A DNA stretch of 64,000 bases, from positions 981,408 through 1,045,407 of the forward strand of contig JAJVDF010000191.1 of the NCBI GenBank assembly GCA_022410635.1, written 5' to 3'. Source of the DNA: Tretioscincus oriximinensis (Eukaryota > Chordata > Lepidosauria > Squamata > Gymnophthalmidae). The stretch's first letter is position 1. Each line of letters begins with the position of its first letter. Positions 45,718 to 57,620 of this stretch are shown in pieces. The position numbers and the translations under genes are program-made. The notes under the pieces are model-generated. The model saw only the letters and a list, made by a program, of their open reading frames with translations, did not search any database and was not told where the DNA came from.

Positions 45718-46380
45718 GTCCACTTCAAATGACCTCTATTGAAGTTCCTAGAACAAGGGCTGACTGCCCAAAGGAGCACCATATTTCACGTTCATGTTGC
45801 TCTTGATCACTGCATAGTTCCTGATAATTAGCCAGCTTACCAACTTTTATATCAGACTAAGGGATGTTTGGCGTAAGCGTGTAACAAGANAAGAAGGAAA
45901 GGAATGGAATCCAAGTGGGGCCTGGCATAACCTGCGCAATTCTTGTGATGCCAATTAGACCACCGATCAATAGTTCCANCCTGTAAGGCAAAGGCACTAA
46001 GTGGTTCACAAGCAACCGGCACAGAGCCAGGCAGAGACATGATATTTGATCGTCACTGCAGAGATCCAAAATGCAGCTTTTGACTGAGCGGCTATTTGTG
46101 TGACTTCTCGGTACGAACTCTGAGAGCGCCGTGGGACAAAGCACGTGTGAGCAGTTTTCTTTGTTTAAAAAAAAACAGAGAAAACATCTTCGAAGAGAAG
46201 GTAATATTGATCTGCGTAGGTTCCTTGTTCTGGGAACATTTTGTGGGCATTTGCTGTCAGCTGTCCAAAGCAGGCAGTTTAGCTCTGTGGTTGACACAGC
46301 CGCCCGTGTGAATTTCAGACTGGGATGGAAACAGTTTGCAAACTCTCTCTACACATTAACGTGGCCTATTCACTCTCTTG
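45718..46380. other. No gene seen
   Basis: Unique sequence with a 146-codon minus-strand frame (to 45857) interrupted by ambiguous bases; no domain recognised. Confidence 0.5.
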
Positions 46381-46384
46381 GTCC

Positions 46385-46944
46385 GCGCTGCCTTATACCA
46401 CACTTTCTTAGAGCATGGCCCCTTAGATCGCATCTCCTTAAACCACAGTCCCTTAGACAACATTTCCTTCTATACTCTCATATGCCACACCCTCTTAGAC
46501 CGTACCTTTTTAGACCACACCCCTTTATATAACATTTCCTTAGACCACACCCACTTAGATTAGACCCTGTTTTAGACCACACAGCCTCAGACCACACCCC
46601 CTCAGACCACACCACTTTATATCACATTTCCTTAGACCACACCCTCTTAGATTAGACTGTTTTAGACCACACACCTTTAGACCATACAGCCTCAGACCAC
46701 ACCCCCTCAGACCACTCCCCTTTATATCACATTTCCTTAGACCACACCCTCTTAGANNNNACTGTTTTAGACCACACACCTTTAGACCACACAGCCTCAG
46801 ACCACACCCCCTCAGACCCCCCTTTATGTCACATTTCCTTAGACCACACTTTCTTAGACTACAACCTCTTAGATTAGACCCCGTTTTAGACCAGACCCCC
46901 TCAGACCACACCCTTTATATCACATTTCCTTAGACCACACTTTC
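46385..46944 (+). repeat. Higher-order tandem array of TTAGACCACACCC units, left block
   Basis: A basic 10-14 base unit (TTAGACCACACC with variants) is organised in blocks of roughly 90-110 bases. Each block begins TTTATATCACATTTCC (at about 46524, 46615, 46721, 46823 and 46914). Four Ns lie at 46757-46760. Cysteine-rich minus-strand frames across it are repeat artefacts. Confidence 0.92.
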
Positions 46945-46947
46945 TTA

Positions 46948-47633
46948 GGCTGTGTTCACATGACGAGCTAAAAGCGCTATAAAGCTATATTCGGAATATA
47001 GCACTCATGTGTCTGTGAATACCGCGAAGCTATAATCTGGAATATAACAATGGCGAGTCTGTGCACACGTATACTTGGATTCTTGTCATATGTAGCCGGC
47101 TCCGCCAAGTTGCTTTGGCTGTGCCCTCCTTCCAGCCAGCCCTCCGCCTGCTTTCAGGGGCTGCTGCCTGGAGATCGGCTCCGCGAAGCGAGGAGCAGGA
47201 CATGGTCGCTGTCAAATGGTTCGTCTGAGGCGAGGAGGAGGAGAAGGTGAGGAGCTTGTCAGGACATCTCAATGATGCTCGTCGCTTCTCCAGGCAGCAG
47301 CCCTTGAAAGCAGGTGGAGGGCAGCTGGGCGTAGGAAAAGGGCAGATTTCCCTGGCAAAGCAAGGAGGCGGTGCTCCTGTCATCTCTCCCCTCCTGTCTC
47401 TCGCACCAAATGTGTGCACACGGCAGAGGAGCGGGGTTGGTTACGAGATGAGAGAGGTTGGCTGCAAGATGTTGGGGGTTCTCAGCAATGATACCTGAAT
47501 ATCCCAGCAATAGCTTATTCCGGGATAAACGGCGTTTATTGCCGGACGATGGCTGAAAGACGCTTAACACGTGTAGCCGAATCTTCCTCATCTCACTACG
47601 ATTGAGGAAGAAAATAGTCGTGTGCACGCAGCC
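46948..47633 (+). mobile_element. Harbinger-like non-autonomous DNA transposon
   Basis: The ends GGCTGTGTTCACATGACGA and (reversed) GGCTGCGTGCACACGACTA match at about 15 of 19 bases. TTA flanks each side (46945-46947 and 47634-47636), the 3-bp target duplication of PIF/Harbinger elements. The interior is GC-rich with a second inverted pair of arms (about 47130-47172 and 47289-47333). Frames here show no transposase. Confidence 0.82.
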
Positions 47634-47636
47634 TTA

Positions 47637-47867
47637 GACCATACCCCTTTATATCACATTTCCTTATACCACACTATCTTAAACCACACCCTCTTAGATT
47701 ACACACTCTTAGACCACACCGTTTTAGACCACAATCCCTTATACAACGCACCTTTTTACCCAATCTCCTTATACCACACCCTCTTTGACCACACCCTCTT
47801 GTACCACATGTTTTTAGGCCACACCCCTTAGACCACCCCTTACATCTCCTTAGACCACACATTTCCT
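47637..47867 (+). repeat. Higher-order tandem array, right block
   Basis: GACCATACCCCTTTATATCAC resumes the TTAGACCACACC array after the Harbinger-like element. It ends at the type B SINE. Confidence 0.9.
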
Positions 47868-48145
47868 TAGGCACCAATGGCTCTCTCATCTGGGAGATGG
47901 GGTTTCAAAACCCTATGTCAGAGGTGGGGAGGGGTGAGCACTATCCACTAGCCTGTAGCTCTAGCCAACCCAGGTATTCGAAAGCAAGAATTGCAAGCAT
48001 TTGCAACTGACGGCAAGTAGATACATGGGAACCACCAGAGCATGGTGTGGAAGATAGAATGGAAGCCTTCGGGCAAAAATACCCTTGTAAGCCGCTTTGA
48101 GTCCCTTTGAAAGTTGAGAAAAGTAGCGTATAAGAACCCAATCTG
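47868..48145 (+). mobile_element. Type B SINE
   Basis: CCAATGGCTCTCTCATCTGGG head, GGGTTTCAAAACCC, body, and GTTGAGAAAAGTAGCGTATAAG tail. It lies at the edge of the tandem array. Confidence 0.88.
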
Positions 48146-48214
48146 GGTTTTTACATTGCTCTTGCATGCATTCAATGTACCAAGTGCATCTGTTGCTACT
48201 ACTACTACGCAATA

Positions 48215-48340
48215 AGAGGAGTCAGTTTTCATACCCCGCTTTTATCATCCCAAAGGGAGTCAAATCAGGGCAGAATCAAACCTGGAGAGTTCCAGCTAAG
48301 TGTCTGACACCCTAACTACTCTAACCACTGCTCCAGATTG
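48215..48340 (-). mobile_element. Type A SINE with large internal deletion
   Basis: GTCAGTTTTCATACCCCGC (tail) joins directly to CAGAATCAAACCTGGAGAG (head), with the core missing. Confidence 0.62.
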
Positions 48341-48508
48341 CTTCTCTGTGTACTCTTCTCTGTATTTCTTCTTGGTCACAATTTTCTTGGGTTTATATTG
48401 GGATTTCCTCACATATCTATGGTAATCTCAATATATTTCTGGGACAGGCCATTGAAAATACACATAGTGTCAAGATCTATGATAAGATCTTGTTTCGCTG
48501 TTTATAGT

Positions 48509-48728
48509 TGAGAGCCAGTTTGGTGTAATGGTTAGAGTGTTGGACTCGTACCAGCTGGGTGACCTTGGGCCAGTCACAGTTCTTTGAACTCTCTCAGCCT
48601 CGCCTACTCCACAGGGTGTCTGTTGTGGAGAAAGAAACAAAAGCTATATGCGCCGTACTATAATTGACCACCCTGAGACCTTCAGGTATAGGGTGGGATA
48701 CAAGTGCAAATAAATAAATAATAAATAT
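48509..48728 (+). mobile_element. Type A SINE lacking the B-box segment
   Basis: GAGAGCCAGTTTGGTGTAATGG...GTTGGACTCGTACC jumps straight to AGCTGGGTGACCTTGG, so about 45 bases containing the B-box are deleted. The tail is intact with (AAAT)n. Confidence 0.88.
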
Positions 48729-48819
48729 AGAGGATAATGTGTTATTATCCGAATATCTGTCTGAAAAGGATTTGTGAAAATGGCCCCCAGGCTGAGGAGG
48801 CTGGAAGTGAAAACATCTA

Positions 48820-48891
48820 TAAATCAAACACAGGTCCGGGATAGAACTCCATTTGCGAATAGAGTTCTATCTCGGAACTGTGTTTGATTTA
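48820..48891. repeat. Near-perfect 30-base-arm hairpin
   Basis: TAAATCAAACACAGGTCCGG and onward to AGAACTC pairs with the inverted copy at 48862-48891. There are two mismatches and a 12-base loop. It could be a small fold-back element or a transcribed hairpin; no terminal target duplication is obvious. Confidence 0.8.
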
Positions 48892-49008
48892 TGGCTCTTT
48901 TCAAGCATTATCTCTTGCCATTTCTCATGGACATGGGTTTCTACCTGCTGCACCAAGAACTACTTTCTACCCATAAGGTGATGGCTTTTTGACACTATTG
49001 TGTATACA

Positions 49009-49393
49009 TAGGCTGACCAGATGACTCTTTTTTTCTGGGAAAACACAGGTTTTTGGGTGTCTATCGTGCCTTCCCAAAACCCTCCTGATTTCCCCATGTT
49101 TTGCTGAGCAAAATAAAATAAAATTCACTGCACCACCACTAGAGGGCTCTGGCAACCAGGGCTAGCTCCTGAAGGCACCCTCCCCTCAGTAAAAAAATAA
49201 AAAAATGCAAATTTCTCACACACACTGATGATTTCTCATACACTTAAAAAATTCTCACACATTCCACAGATTTCTCAGGCGGGAATTTCAGAGGGGTATG
49301 CATGTTGGTGGCTGATTTGAATATTTATGAATATGCAAATTAGCATGAATATTAATTGCCCCAGTTTGGGCCTCAAAAAATCTGGTCATTCTA
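49009..49393 (+). mobile_element. TAGRCTGACC family long form
   Basis: TAGGCTGACCAGATGACTC and AAAATCTGGTCATTCTA are the ends. Flanks TGTATACA (49001-49008) and TGTATATG (49394-49401) match at 6 of 8 positions. The Oct-type palindrome is partly preserved. Confidence 0.85.
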
Positions 49394-49831
49394 TGTATAT
49401 GGTTTATGTATATATAATTTATATATGTTTTACATTATTCTTTTGTGGGCAGCGATTGCATGCCCTTTTGCTTTTCTGTTTATGAATTTGTCTACATGTG
49501 GAGTTATAGCCGTTCAATCTAAGTAAGTTGTGGCCTTTCTGTTTCTTTGCGTCTATGTGCAGCAGATAGGCTTGTGGGTAATCAATATTTGTTTGGAAAT
49601 TGTTATTTCATCAAGTCAGATATTTTAGGTTTCATAGAGGAGTGAAGAATCAAACCAGGAGACTTCCAGATAAGAGTCTGAGACACAATGTTGGGAGNCC
49701 CCAGAAGCCAGATATCGGTCAGGGAGCCCAAAAACCTGGCACAGCCCTGGGGTATCTTGTGTGCCACAGGATTTTTATGGCATCACTTCCAGTGCGTGAC
49801 AGGAAGTGATGTCACTCTGGGCACCATTGCC

Positions 49832-50029
49832 TAGGCTGACCAGATAACCCCTTTTGGGGGGCATTGAAAACCCGGTTTTGGGGTGCCTCCTGTTTTTTTC
49901 TGAGGAAATTTATTTCAAAAAAAAGATTTTTTTGTTATTTTTTTTTGTTTCCTCAGAAAAAAACGGGAGGCACCCCCAAAATGTGTTTTCACCCCCCACA
50001 CCGTCAAAAGGGGTCATCTGGTCAGCCTA
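49832..50029 (+). mobile_element. TAGRCTGACC family, short fold-back form
   Basis: TAGGCTGACCAGATAACCCC and GGGGTCATCTGGTCAGCCTA form arms of about 75 bases. CATTGCC flanks both ends exactly. Confidence 0.9.
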
Positions 50030-51095
<1,066 letters not shown>

Positions 51096-51097
51096 AT

Positions 51098-51665
51098 TGA
51101 TGTTTTACTATCAGCCACCTGATGACCCTCTGGGTGAAAAAATACTTTCCTTTGACTGTTCTCACTTTTCTACCCATCAGTTTTAAGGAGTGCCCTCTGG
51201 TCCTTGTGCTGTGTGATAGAGAAAACATTTTTATCTATTCACCCTNTCCATCCCATGCATGATTTTGTACACTTCAATCAGATCACCTCTCAAACGTCGC
51301 CTTTCGAGGCTGAAGAGGCCCAGATGCTGCCGCCTGACTTCATAAGGGAGGTGCTCCAGACTCTTGATCATTTTTGTTGCCNTTTTCTGCACCTTCTCTA
51401 GTTCCACAAAATCTCTCTTGAGATGTGGTAACCAGAATTGAACACAGGATTCCAAATGTGGCCTCACCACAGATTTATAAAGAGGCAAAACAACATTTGC
51501 TGACTTGTTTTCGATTCCTTTCCTAATTATCCTCAACATGGAATTCGCCTTTTTTGCTGCTGCTGCGCACTGGGTTGACATCTTCATTGAATTGTCCACC
51601 AACACCCCANGGTCCTTTTCTTGCTTGGTCACAGAAAGCTTGGTTCCCATCAAACAAATCATATA
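51098..51665 (-). mobile_element. CR1 LINE ORF2 C-terminal coding region, best preserved
   Basis: The minus frame 51231-51662 reads [46 protein letters not shown] and [15 protein letters not shown], the CR1 reverse-transcriptase C-terminal region. Four ambiguous codons occur. It is 5' truncated and not a functional element. Confidence 0.93.
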
Positions 51666-51969
51666 TAGATGAATCTCTCTCTCTCATACATTCATATCTG
51701 AGTTCATAGTCAAGTAGCATGTCCCAAACATGGAAGTAGGTGTTACATAGTCAATCCAGTTAATCTGTCTCCCTGATTATACATTTTTGGTCTCTAAGGT
51801 GCTACAAGACTCCGTTGAGTATTAACAGTAAAAGCAAGCGTACAAAATTAACATTTAAAAACAGTTCCTGAAAGTGGGGAAGTTGTTTGGTTGTTTCTTC
51901 AACCAAACTCCAGGTCAAATAGGAGCTTCTTCAAAGGCTTTCTATATGAATACAATAATGATGACTGGC

Positions 51970-52275
51970 ACATAAGAACATAAGAAGAGCCATACTGGAT
52001 TGGGCCAGAGCCCACCTAGTCCAGCCTTCTGTCTCACACAAAGGCCAACCAGATGCACCTGGGCAGTCCGAACAAAGGAAAGCAAAATATTCACCTGTTC
52101 ATGACACCCTGCAAATGGTATTTCAGGAGTCCTACCTGTTGCTCTATCCCGGAGGCAGCATCCAGACATCCATTCTAGTACCCATTTATACCCTTGGTAT
52201 CCATAAANCTGTATAGTCCTGTCTTGAAGCTATCCAAGCTGTTAGCTACCANCACCTCTTCAGGCACACTTCAAA
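51970..52275 (-). mobile_element. CR1 LINE 3' UTR
   Basis: CACATAAGAACATAAGAAGAGCC to AGCTGTTAGCTACCANCACC; it lies some 300 bases from the ORF2 part at 51098-51665 and may belong to a different insertion. Confidence 0.88.
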
Positions 52276-52317
52276 GTTGGGGGCTGCCACACAGAAGGCC
52301 TTGTCCTGGGTCGCTAC

Positions 52318-52478
52318 TTAGGCTGTATCCACACGGAGCCTTCTCCTGGGATGTCCCTTGGAATAGGAGCCTGCCAACCACATGCAAATGGGGCCTGCCA
52401 TACTCTACATTGGCATGTGGATGGCCAAGCTCTGTCCTGAGATGNGACCCAGAATAAGGCTCCGTGTGGAACAACCAG
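52318..52478. mobile_element. Small inverted-repeat element (CACGGAGCC family)
   Basis: GGCTGTATCCACACGGAGCC at the left mirrors GGCTCCGTGTGGAACAACC at the right. It sits inside an L2-like GGCCTTGTCCTGGGTCGC segment. The interior shares GGGGCCTGCCATACTCTACA with 54217-54293. No clear target duplication is seen. Confidence 0.65.
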
Positions 52479-53457
52479 GAGATCCTCCTCTGCAGATCTT
52501 AAAGCACAGCCAGATTGGCATGGGAGAATGCGCTCTTTTAATTATTTGGGGCCCTTATTTGGGACCCTTGAATATTCTTTGTGCATCCAGCAATTGAAAA
52601 TGATTACTTATTGCTCGTTTACATACAAAACACACAGACAATCTCCTATCAGCATCTTTCTTGCTTTTAGTCCCCCCCCACACACACACACATACACCGT
52701 CAGCTACCAAATGAAAAAAAAGAATTTTGACCCCCTGACTGATGATATTCTTATGAATCCTTTTCCCTCCAAGGGGAATGGATTTGGCCTGATTTGTTTG
52801 TATTTTAAATGGAGCAAACTGGTTCATCGACAGCGCCGCTTTGAACAAGGAACAAAAGGAGCAATTTAGCATCCCACGGTGACAAGACGGGGGAATGTCC
52901 ATTTTTATAGAGGCTTCTTCCACGTGACTAAACTTCGCGTTCCATTAAACCACTGCTGGGGGGGAAAACCAACTTTAGCGGCATGCGAAGCTTCCCGGCT
53001 CTACTCCAATTCCAAAATGCTTCTTTTTGTTTTCAAATTCCAGTGCCCAGGGCAAGATATTGGTTCAATAACATCTTTCTTACCCTCTTTAGATTTTCCG
53101 ATCCGGCCTGAATCACTCGCAAATAAGAAAGGAAGAGAAGAAAGAAAGATGTATAAACCACCTCCTCTGTCAGCCTACAAACTCACACAAATGAAGCAAA
53201 AGAATCAGAAAGAGAGAAATTTAAAAAAAATTCAATAACCTTCGGTGTCTCTCTGAAATGCATTAAATGGCTCACAAGCGGGAGGTGGGTGTTTGACAAG
53301 TGTGTTATTTTTTTTAAAAGGGGGGAATTTAGTGTAGGCTGACACAATAATTAAAAGATTTCGAGGCAGAAAGTTGCCTACATATATCACTGTGGAATTG
53401 TTCCGGGAAAGAAGCTGTACATAAGAACCTAATAGGAGCTCTGCTGAATGGGGCAGA
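52479..53457. other. No gene seen
   Basis: About 1 kb of unique sequence. A 119-codon plus frame (52879-53238) and a 122-codon minus frame overlap, with no recognisable domain; neither is called. Confidence 0.45.
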
Positions 53458-53811
53458 AGAAGAAGAAGAAGAAGAAGAAGAAGAAGAAGAAGAAGAAGAA
53501 GNNNNNNNNNNNNNNNNNNNNNNNNNNNNNNNNNNNNNNNNNNNNNNNNNNNNNNNNNNNNNNNNNNNNNNNNNNNNNNNNNNNNNNNNNNNNNNNNNNN
53601 NNNNNNNNNNNNNNNNNNNNNNNNNNNNNNNNNNNNNNNNNNNNNNNNNNNNNNNNNNNNNNNNNNNNNNNNNNNNNNNNNNNNNNNNNNNNNNNNNNNN
53701 NNNNNNNNNNNNNNNNNNAAGAAGAAGAAGAAGAAGAAGAAGAAGAAGAAGAAGAAGAAGAAGAAGAAGAAGAAGAAGAAGAAGAAGAAGAAGAAGAAGA
53801 AGAAGAAGAAG
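53458..53811. repeat. (GAA)n microsatellite with assembly gap
   Basis: Pure GAA lies on both sides of an N run at 53502-53718 and passes into the type B SINE tail at 53812. The poly-L/poly-E frames are artefacts. Confidence 0.95.
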
Positions 53812-54105
53812 AACTGGGTTCTTAAACTCTGCTTTTCTCACCTTTCAAAGGGACTCAAAGTGGCTTACAAGGGTATTTTGCCCGAAGGCTGACATTCTTT
53901 CTTCCCCACCAGGCTGTGGTGGTTCCCATGTATCTACTTACAGTCAATTGCAATTTCTTGCAATTCATGCTTTTGAATAACTGGGTTGGCTAGAGTTACA
54001 GGCTAGTGGAAGGTGCTTATCCCTCCCCATGTCCCACACAGGGATTCGAAACCTCATTGTCCAGGTAAGAGATGGATTCCTTAGCGACTGAGCTATCCAT
54101 GCCTG
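53812..54105 (-). mobile_element. Type B SINE
   Basis: ACTGGGTTCTTAAACTC through GGGATTCGAAACCTC to CGACTGAGCTATCCATGCC is full length. Confidence 0.92.
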
Positions 54106-54455
54106 CTAGAGCCCANCTATTCCAGCATCCTGTTCCACCCAGTGGCCCACCAATTGCACCTGGNCATCTCAAGCAGAAGACAGGAAAAGCTTCACCTGTT
54201 CTCACTTCTTGGATCTGCCATTCATATGCTAGTATAGATTATGGCAGGCCCCGAATGGGGCCTGCCATAATCTACACCGGCATGTGGATGAGCCAAATAG
54301 GGTCTGCCATAGCCTACACTGCCCACCAGTTGCACTAGGGCAGCCTCAAGCAGAAGGCAACAAAACCCCTCACCTGTTCTTGACTCCCTGCAAATGACAT
54401 TTCAGGAACACTCCCTGTTTTCTCATCCTAATAGCCATTGATACATCTGTAGGCA
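54106..54455 (-). mobile_element. CR1 3' end interrupted by a fold-back element
   Basis: GTTCCACCCAGTGGCCCACC (54133) and GACTCCCTGCAAATGACATTTC (54383) are reversed CR1. Between them lies a hairpin element at 54217-54293. Confidence 0.68.
54217..54293. repeat. Fold-back hairpin, about 36-base arms
   Basis: GATTATGGCAGGCCCCG pairs with CGGGGCCTGCCATAATC-type sequence on the right around a four-base loop. The outer parts (GCCATTCATATGC / GCATGTGGATGAGC) pair imperfectly. Related arms occur at 35990-36015 and 52385-52420. Confidence 0.78.
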
Positions 54456-54797
54456 CCAGGTTTTCTCTTGGTAGACTCCAAAGAAGGAACCACATTAGAG
54501 CCTGAATCACAATTTCTAGCCAGGGGGAATAACAATTAAAAAGTAGGTATCGTGAGCTTTTGTGGACTGCCTTTTTAACATCAAGGGTGGAGTCAAGGGA
54601 GATGTGGATGGTACTTTGGAACTGAGTGCAGAACTTGGAGAGTTGAAAACTGCCTCCCCCCATCTGTACTGGTTCCCAAATGACATTTTTAAAGCCTTAG
54701 TTTTGGTTTTGCCAGTGCTGGGAACAGAAACCCCCCTCCCTTTCCTGCACATTGAATCAGCTCTGATGTGATAAGCTAGAAACAGTTTTGTGGGGGG

Positions 54798-55038
54798 AAT
54801 AAGAATGATCAAGGGGCTGGAGCAACTCCCTTATGAAATCAGGCTGCAACGCGTAAGCCTCTTTGGCCTCGAAAGGCAGAGGTTAGGAGGTGATCTAATT
54901 GAAGTATATTAAATGGGTATATAAGGTGAATAGAGAAAAATATTTATCTGCCCTAGTGTAGTTGGTGGGCCACTATGTGAGACAGAATGCTGGTGGGCTC
55001 CAGCATTCATCAGGATTCCTCTTATGTTCTTATGGCTG
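54798..55038 (+). mobile_element. CR1 LINE fragments
   Basis: AAGAATGATCAAGGGGCTGG is the ORF2 C-terminal coding part. It jumps at about 54950 to the 3' UTR (GTAGTTGGTGGGCCAC...TTATGTTCTTATGG), so the middle is deleted. Confidence 0.82.
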
Positions 55039-55089
55039 CTTCTGATTTTTTTTTATCAAAGCCCAAATTAAGGCTTTGATTTAAGAACA

Positions 55090-55685
55090 AAGGAGGGAGC
55101 ACTGGGTTAAAAAATACCTTCCTTTGTCTGTCCAAACTCTTCTGCCATGTTCCTGCTTCTAGAGTTGTGTTTCTTAATATCTTTCTCTATTCCCCTTATT
55201 AATCCCAGGCATGATCTTATTCACTTCAATCGGATCACCTCTTAAACGCCACCNTTCAAGGATGAAGAGACCCAGACATTGCAGCCTGATTTCATAAGAG
55301 AGGGGCTCCAGCCCTTTGATAATTCTTGTGGCCCTTTTATGCACAGAATTCTACACAGTGTTCCAAATGTGGCCTCAGCATAGATTTATAAAGAGGCAAA
55401 ACAACACTTGCTGACTTGTTTTTAATTCCCTTCCTAATTATCCCTAGCCTTGAATTTGCTTTTTCACTGCATCATTGAACTGTCCACCAACACCCCAAGA
55501 TCCTTTTCCTGTTCTCTCACAGAAAGCTTCGTCTCCATCAGTTGATAGCAATAATTTGGGTTCTTTGCCCCAATGTGCATGATTTTGCACTTGCTTAAGA
55601 TGAAGTACATTTGGCACTTTGCTACCCACTCACCCAATTTCAAGAGATCCCTCTGGAGCTCTTTNTAATCATCAAATCCAGGAAA
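55090..55685 (-). mobile_element. CR1 LINE ORF2 C-terminal region
   Basis: CACTTCAATCGGATCACCTC, GCACAGAATTCTACACAGTG and ATAGCAATAATTTGGGTTC are reversed CR1 ORF2. The minus frame includes LSVREQEKDLGVLVDSSM. Confidence 0.88.
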
Positions 55686-55751
55686 CAAGGGTTCTCCAAG
55701 CATGTGCAGAAAATGGCCAACATAATATTTGATTCTGAATGTCAGGCCAGC

Positions 55752-56013
55752 ACCAGACAAAACTAGACAGGTTTATGGACACCAAGGGTATAAATGGATA
55801 CTAGGATGGATGTCTGGATGTTGCCTCCGGGATGGAGCAACAGGCAGGANTCCTGAAATACCATTTGCAGGGAGTCATNAACAGGAGCATATTTTGCTTT
55901 CCTCTGTTCGGACTGCCCAGGTGCATCTGGTGGGCCTCTGTGTGGGACAGAATGCTGGACTAGATGGGCTGTGGCCTGATCCAGGATGGCTCTTCTTGTG
56001 TTCTTATGTTCTT
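55752..56013 (+). mobile_element. CR1 LINE 3' end
   Basis: ACAAAACTAGACAGGTTTATGG to GGCTCTTCTTGTGTTCTTATGTTC is colinear with other copies. Confidence 0.88.
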
Positions 56014-56447
56014 ACTTTCCCTGTGTTACTGTGAAATGTTGCTAAAATCTGTCACTTTCTGCAGGGTTCTGGGGGAAATCGTGGTCCCTGTGACTGTATC
56101 ATGGCCAACATGGCTTTGGCTTCCAGTTCTATTGTAGGAAGATGGTGCAAAATCCAACTCTTCTAACCGTGACAATCTCAAACCTCCACGTCACATCATG
56201 CACAGACACAGCTCTTTGGCTGCACAGAACGCCCACGGACAACAGGTGCGGATACAGAGGACTCGGAGGCACAATCTGTTGGTGGCAGTTTGGCCTGGGG
56301 TTGAGGAGCTCCAAATATCTTAGATGTCAATGTGCATGAAGATGGGTATATATGCAGAGCTTCCTTAGTCTCCAAGATCAGATTCTTGCTGACATATTGG
56401 AGAAGGAAGGAAAGGAGAGATATTTCGGAAAACATCAGCAAAGAATG

Positions 56448-56657
56448 TAGGCTGACCAGATGACCCTTTTTTTTGGGGGGGGGGTTGAAAACCCATTTTG
56501 GGGGTCCCACCCATTTTTTTCCGAGGAAAAGAAATTTTAAAAAAACCAATTTTTTCTGAAAAANNTTTTTTTTCAAAACAATTTCCTCAGAAAAAACTGG
56601 GAGGCACCCCAAAACCAGGTTTTCAACCCCCCACAAAGGGGTCATCTGGTCAGCTTA
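56448..56657 (+). mobile_element. TAGRCTGACC family, short fold-back form
   Basis: TAGGCTGACCAGATGACCC and GGGGTCATCTGGTCAGCTTA with arms of about 80 bases. No flanking duplication could be recognised. Confidence 0.85.
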
Positions 56658-56851
56658 TGCAGGGCAAAGGTCCTTTTTTCCAGTTGTATTGCCAAAACTC
56701 AGTTAAGTAGAGTGGAATAATTATGATGATACTACCATCACTGTAGGAAAATCTTGTGTGGAGGGAGCCTAAATCTATTTCTACAGATGAAACGCATTGG
56801 ATTTAGTCTCAGAAAGCCCATATTACCTACTTTTTTCTTGTTAGTCTCCAA

Positions 56852-57061
56852 TAGGCTGACCAGATGATNCATTTCGAGGGAGGGTTGAAAACCCCATTTT
56901 GGGGGTGCCTACCTGTTTTTCCTGAGGAAAAAAAAAACCCCAAAATATTTCTTCGGAAAAAAATATTTTTTGGAGAATATTTTCCCCAGAAAAAACTGGG
57001 AGGCACCCCAAAACCGGGTTTTCACCCCCCCCCCCCAAAAAAGGGTCCTCTGGTCAGCCTA
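56852..57061 (+). mobile_element. TAGRCTGACC family, short fold-back form
   Basis: TAGGCTGACCAGATGATNC and CCTCTGGTCAGCCTA are the ends. Flanks share AGTCTCCA exactly (within 56843-56851 and 57061-57069). Confidence 0.88.
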
Positions 57062-57620
57062 GTCTCCAGGGTTCTAAGCAGCTTTTTNGCTACAAACTAA
57101 AAACAATTGGTTGAAAATTTTGGTTTTCAAAGTAGTAGCCATGTTAGTCTGGGCCTAGAATATCCAGCAAGAGGGTCTTATGGCACCTCGCAGCCCGGAT
57201 AGCTTTAAGACAGGATTAGACAAGTTCATGGAAGCGAAAGGTATAAGGAGCTACTAGGATGGAGGTCTTGATGCTGCCTCCAAGATGGAGCAACAGGCAG
57301 GATTCCTGAAATGCCTTTTGCAGGGCATTGAGAAAGGTTGAAGATTTTGTCTTCTTCTGCTCCAGACTGCCGAGGGCCACCGTGTGAGTTAGAATGCTGG
57401 ACCAGACGACCTCTGGCTCGATTCAGCAGGGCTCCCCTTATGTTCTCTTAAGTTCTCCCTGAGACCTTCGGGTTTAGGGTGGGGTATAAATGTAAATAAA
57501 TAAATCAATACTTATGTCTCTAAAGTGCTATAAGACCCTCTATAACATTAGCAAGAATAAGGTAGGCAATGTGAGCTTTCACAGACATGTCTGTTTCTTC
57601 AGACTGCCTAAGGGTGGGCT
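57062..57620 (+). mobile_element. CR1 3' end between pieces of an unassigned dispersed repeat
   Basis: CR1 3' UTR occupies 57177-57458 (AGCCCGGATAGCTTTAAGAC to TTATGTTCTC), then an L2-like tail to 57510. Motifs such as TTCAAAGTAGTAGCCATGTTAG and GTCTCTAAAGTGCTATAAGACC on either side belong to a further dispersed repeat also seen near 26985, 51793 and 58700-58870. I do not assign its family. Confidence 0.65.

Noticed and set aside
46555..46911. Cysteine-rich repeat protein on the minus strand
   Set aside because: The CGLR-type peptide repeat is a translation of the short tandem unit and shows no signal peptide or conserved start.
47080..47420. CpG island or first exon of a gene
   Set aside because: The GC-rich stretch lies wholly inside a Harbinger-like element with inverted ends and TTA flanks.
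51231..51662. Host protein gene encoding a 143-residue polypeptide
   Set aside because: It matches the CR1 reverse-transcriptase C-terminal region and contains ambiguous and truncated sequence.
52555..53238. Opposing ORFs of about 120 codons as genes
   Set aside because: They overlap one another on both strands with no recognisable homology, as expected by chance in unique sequence.
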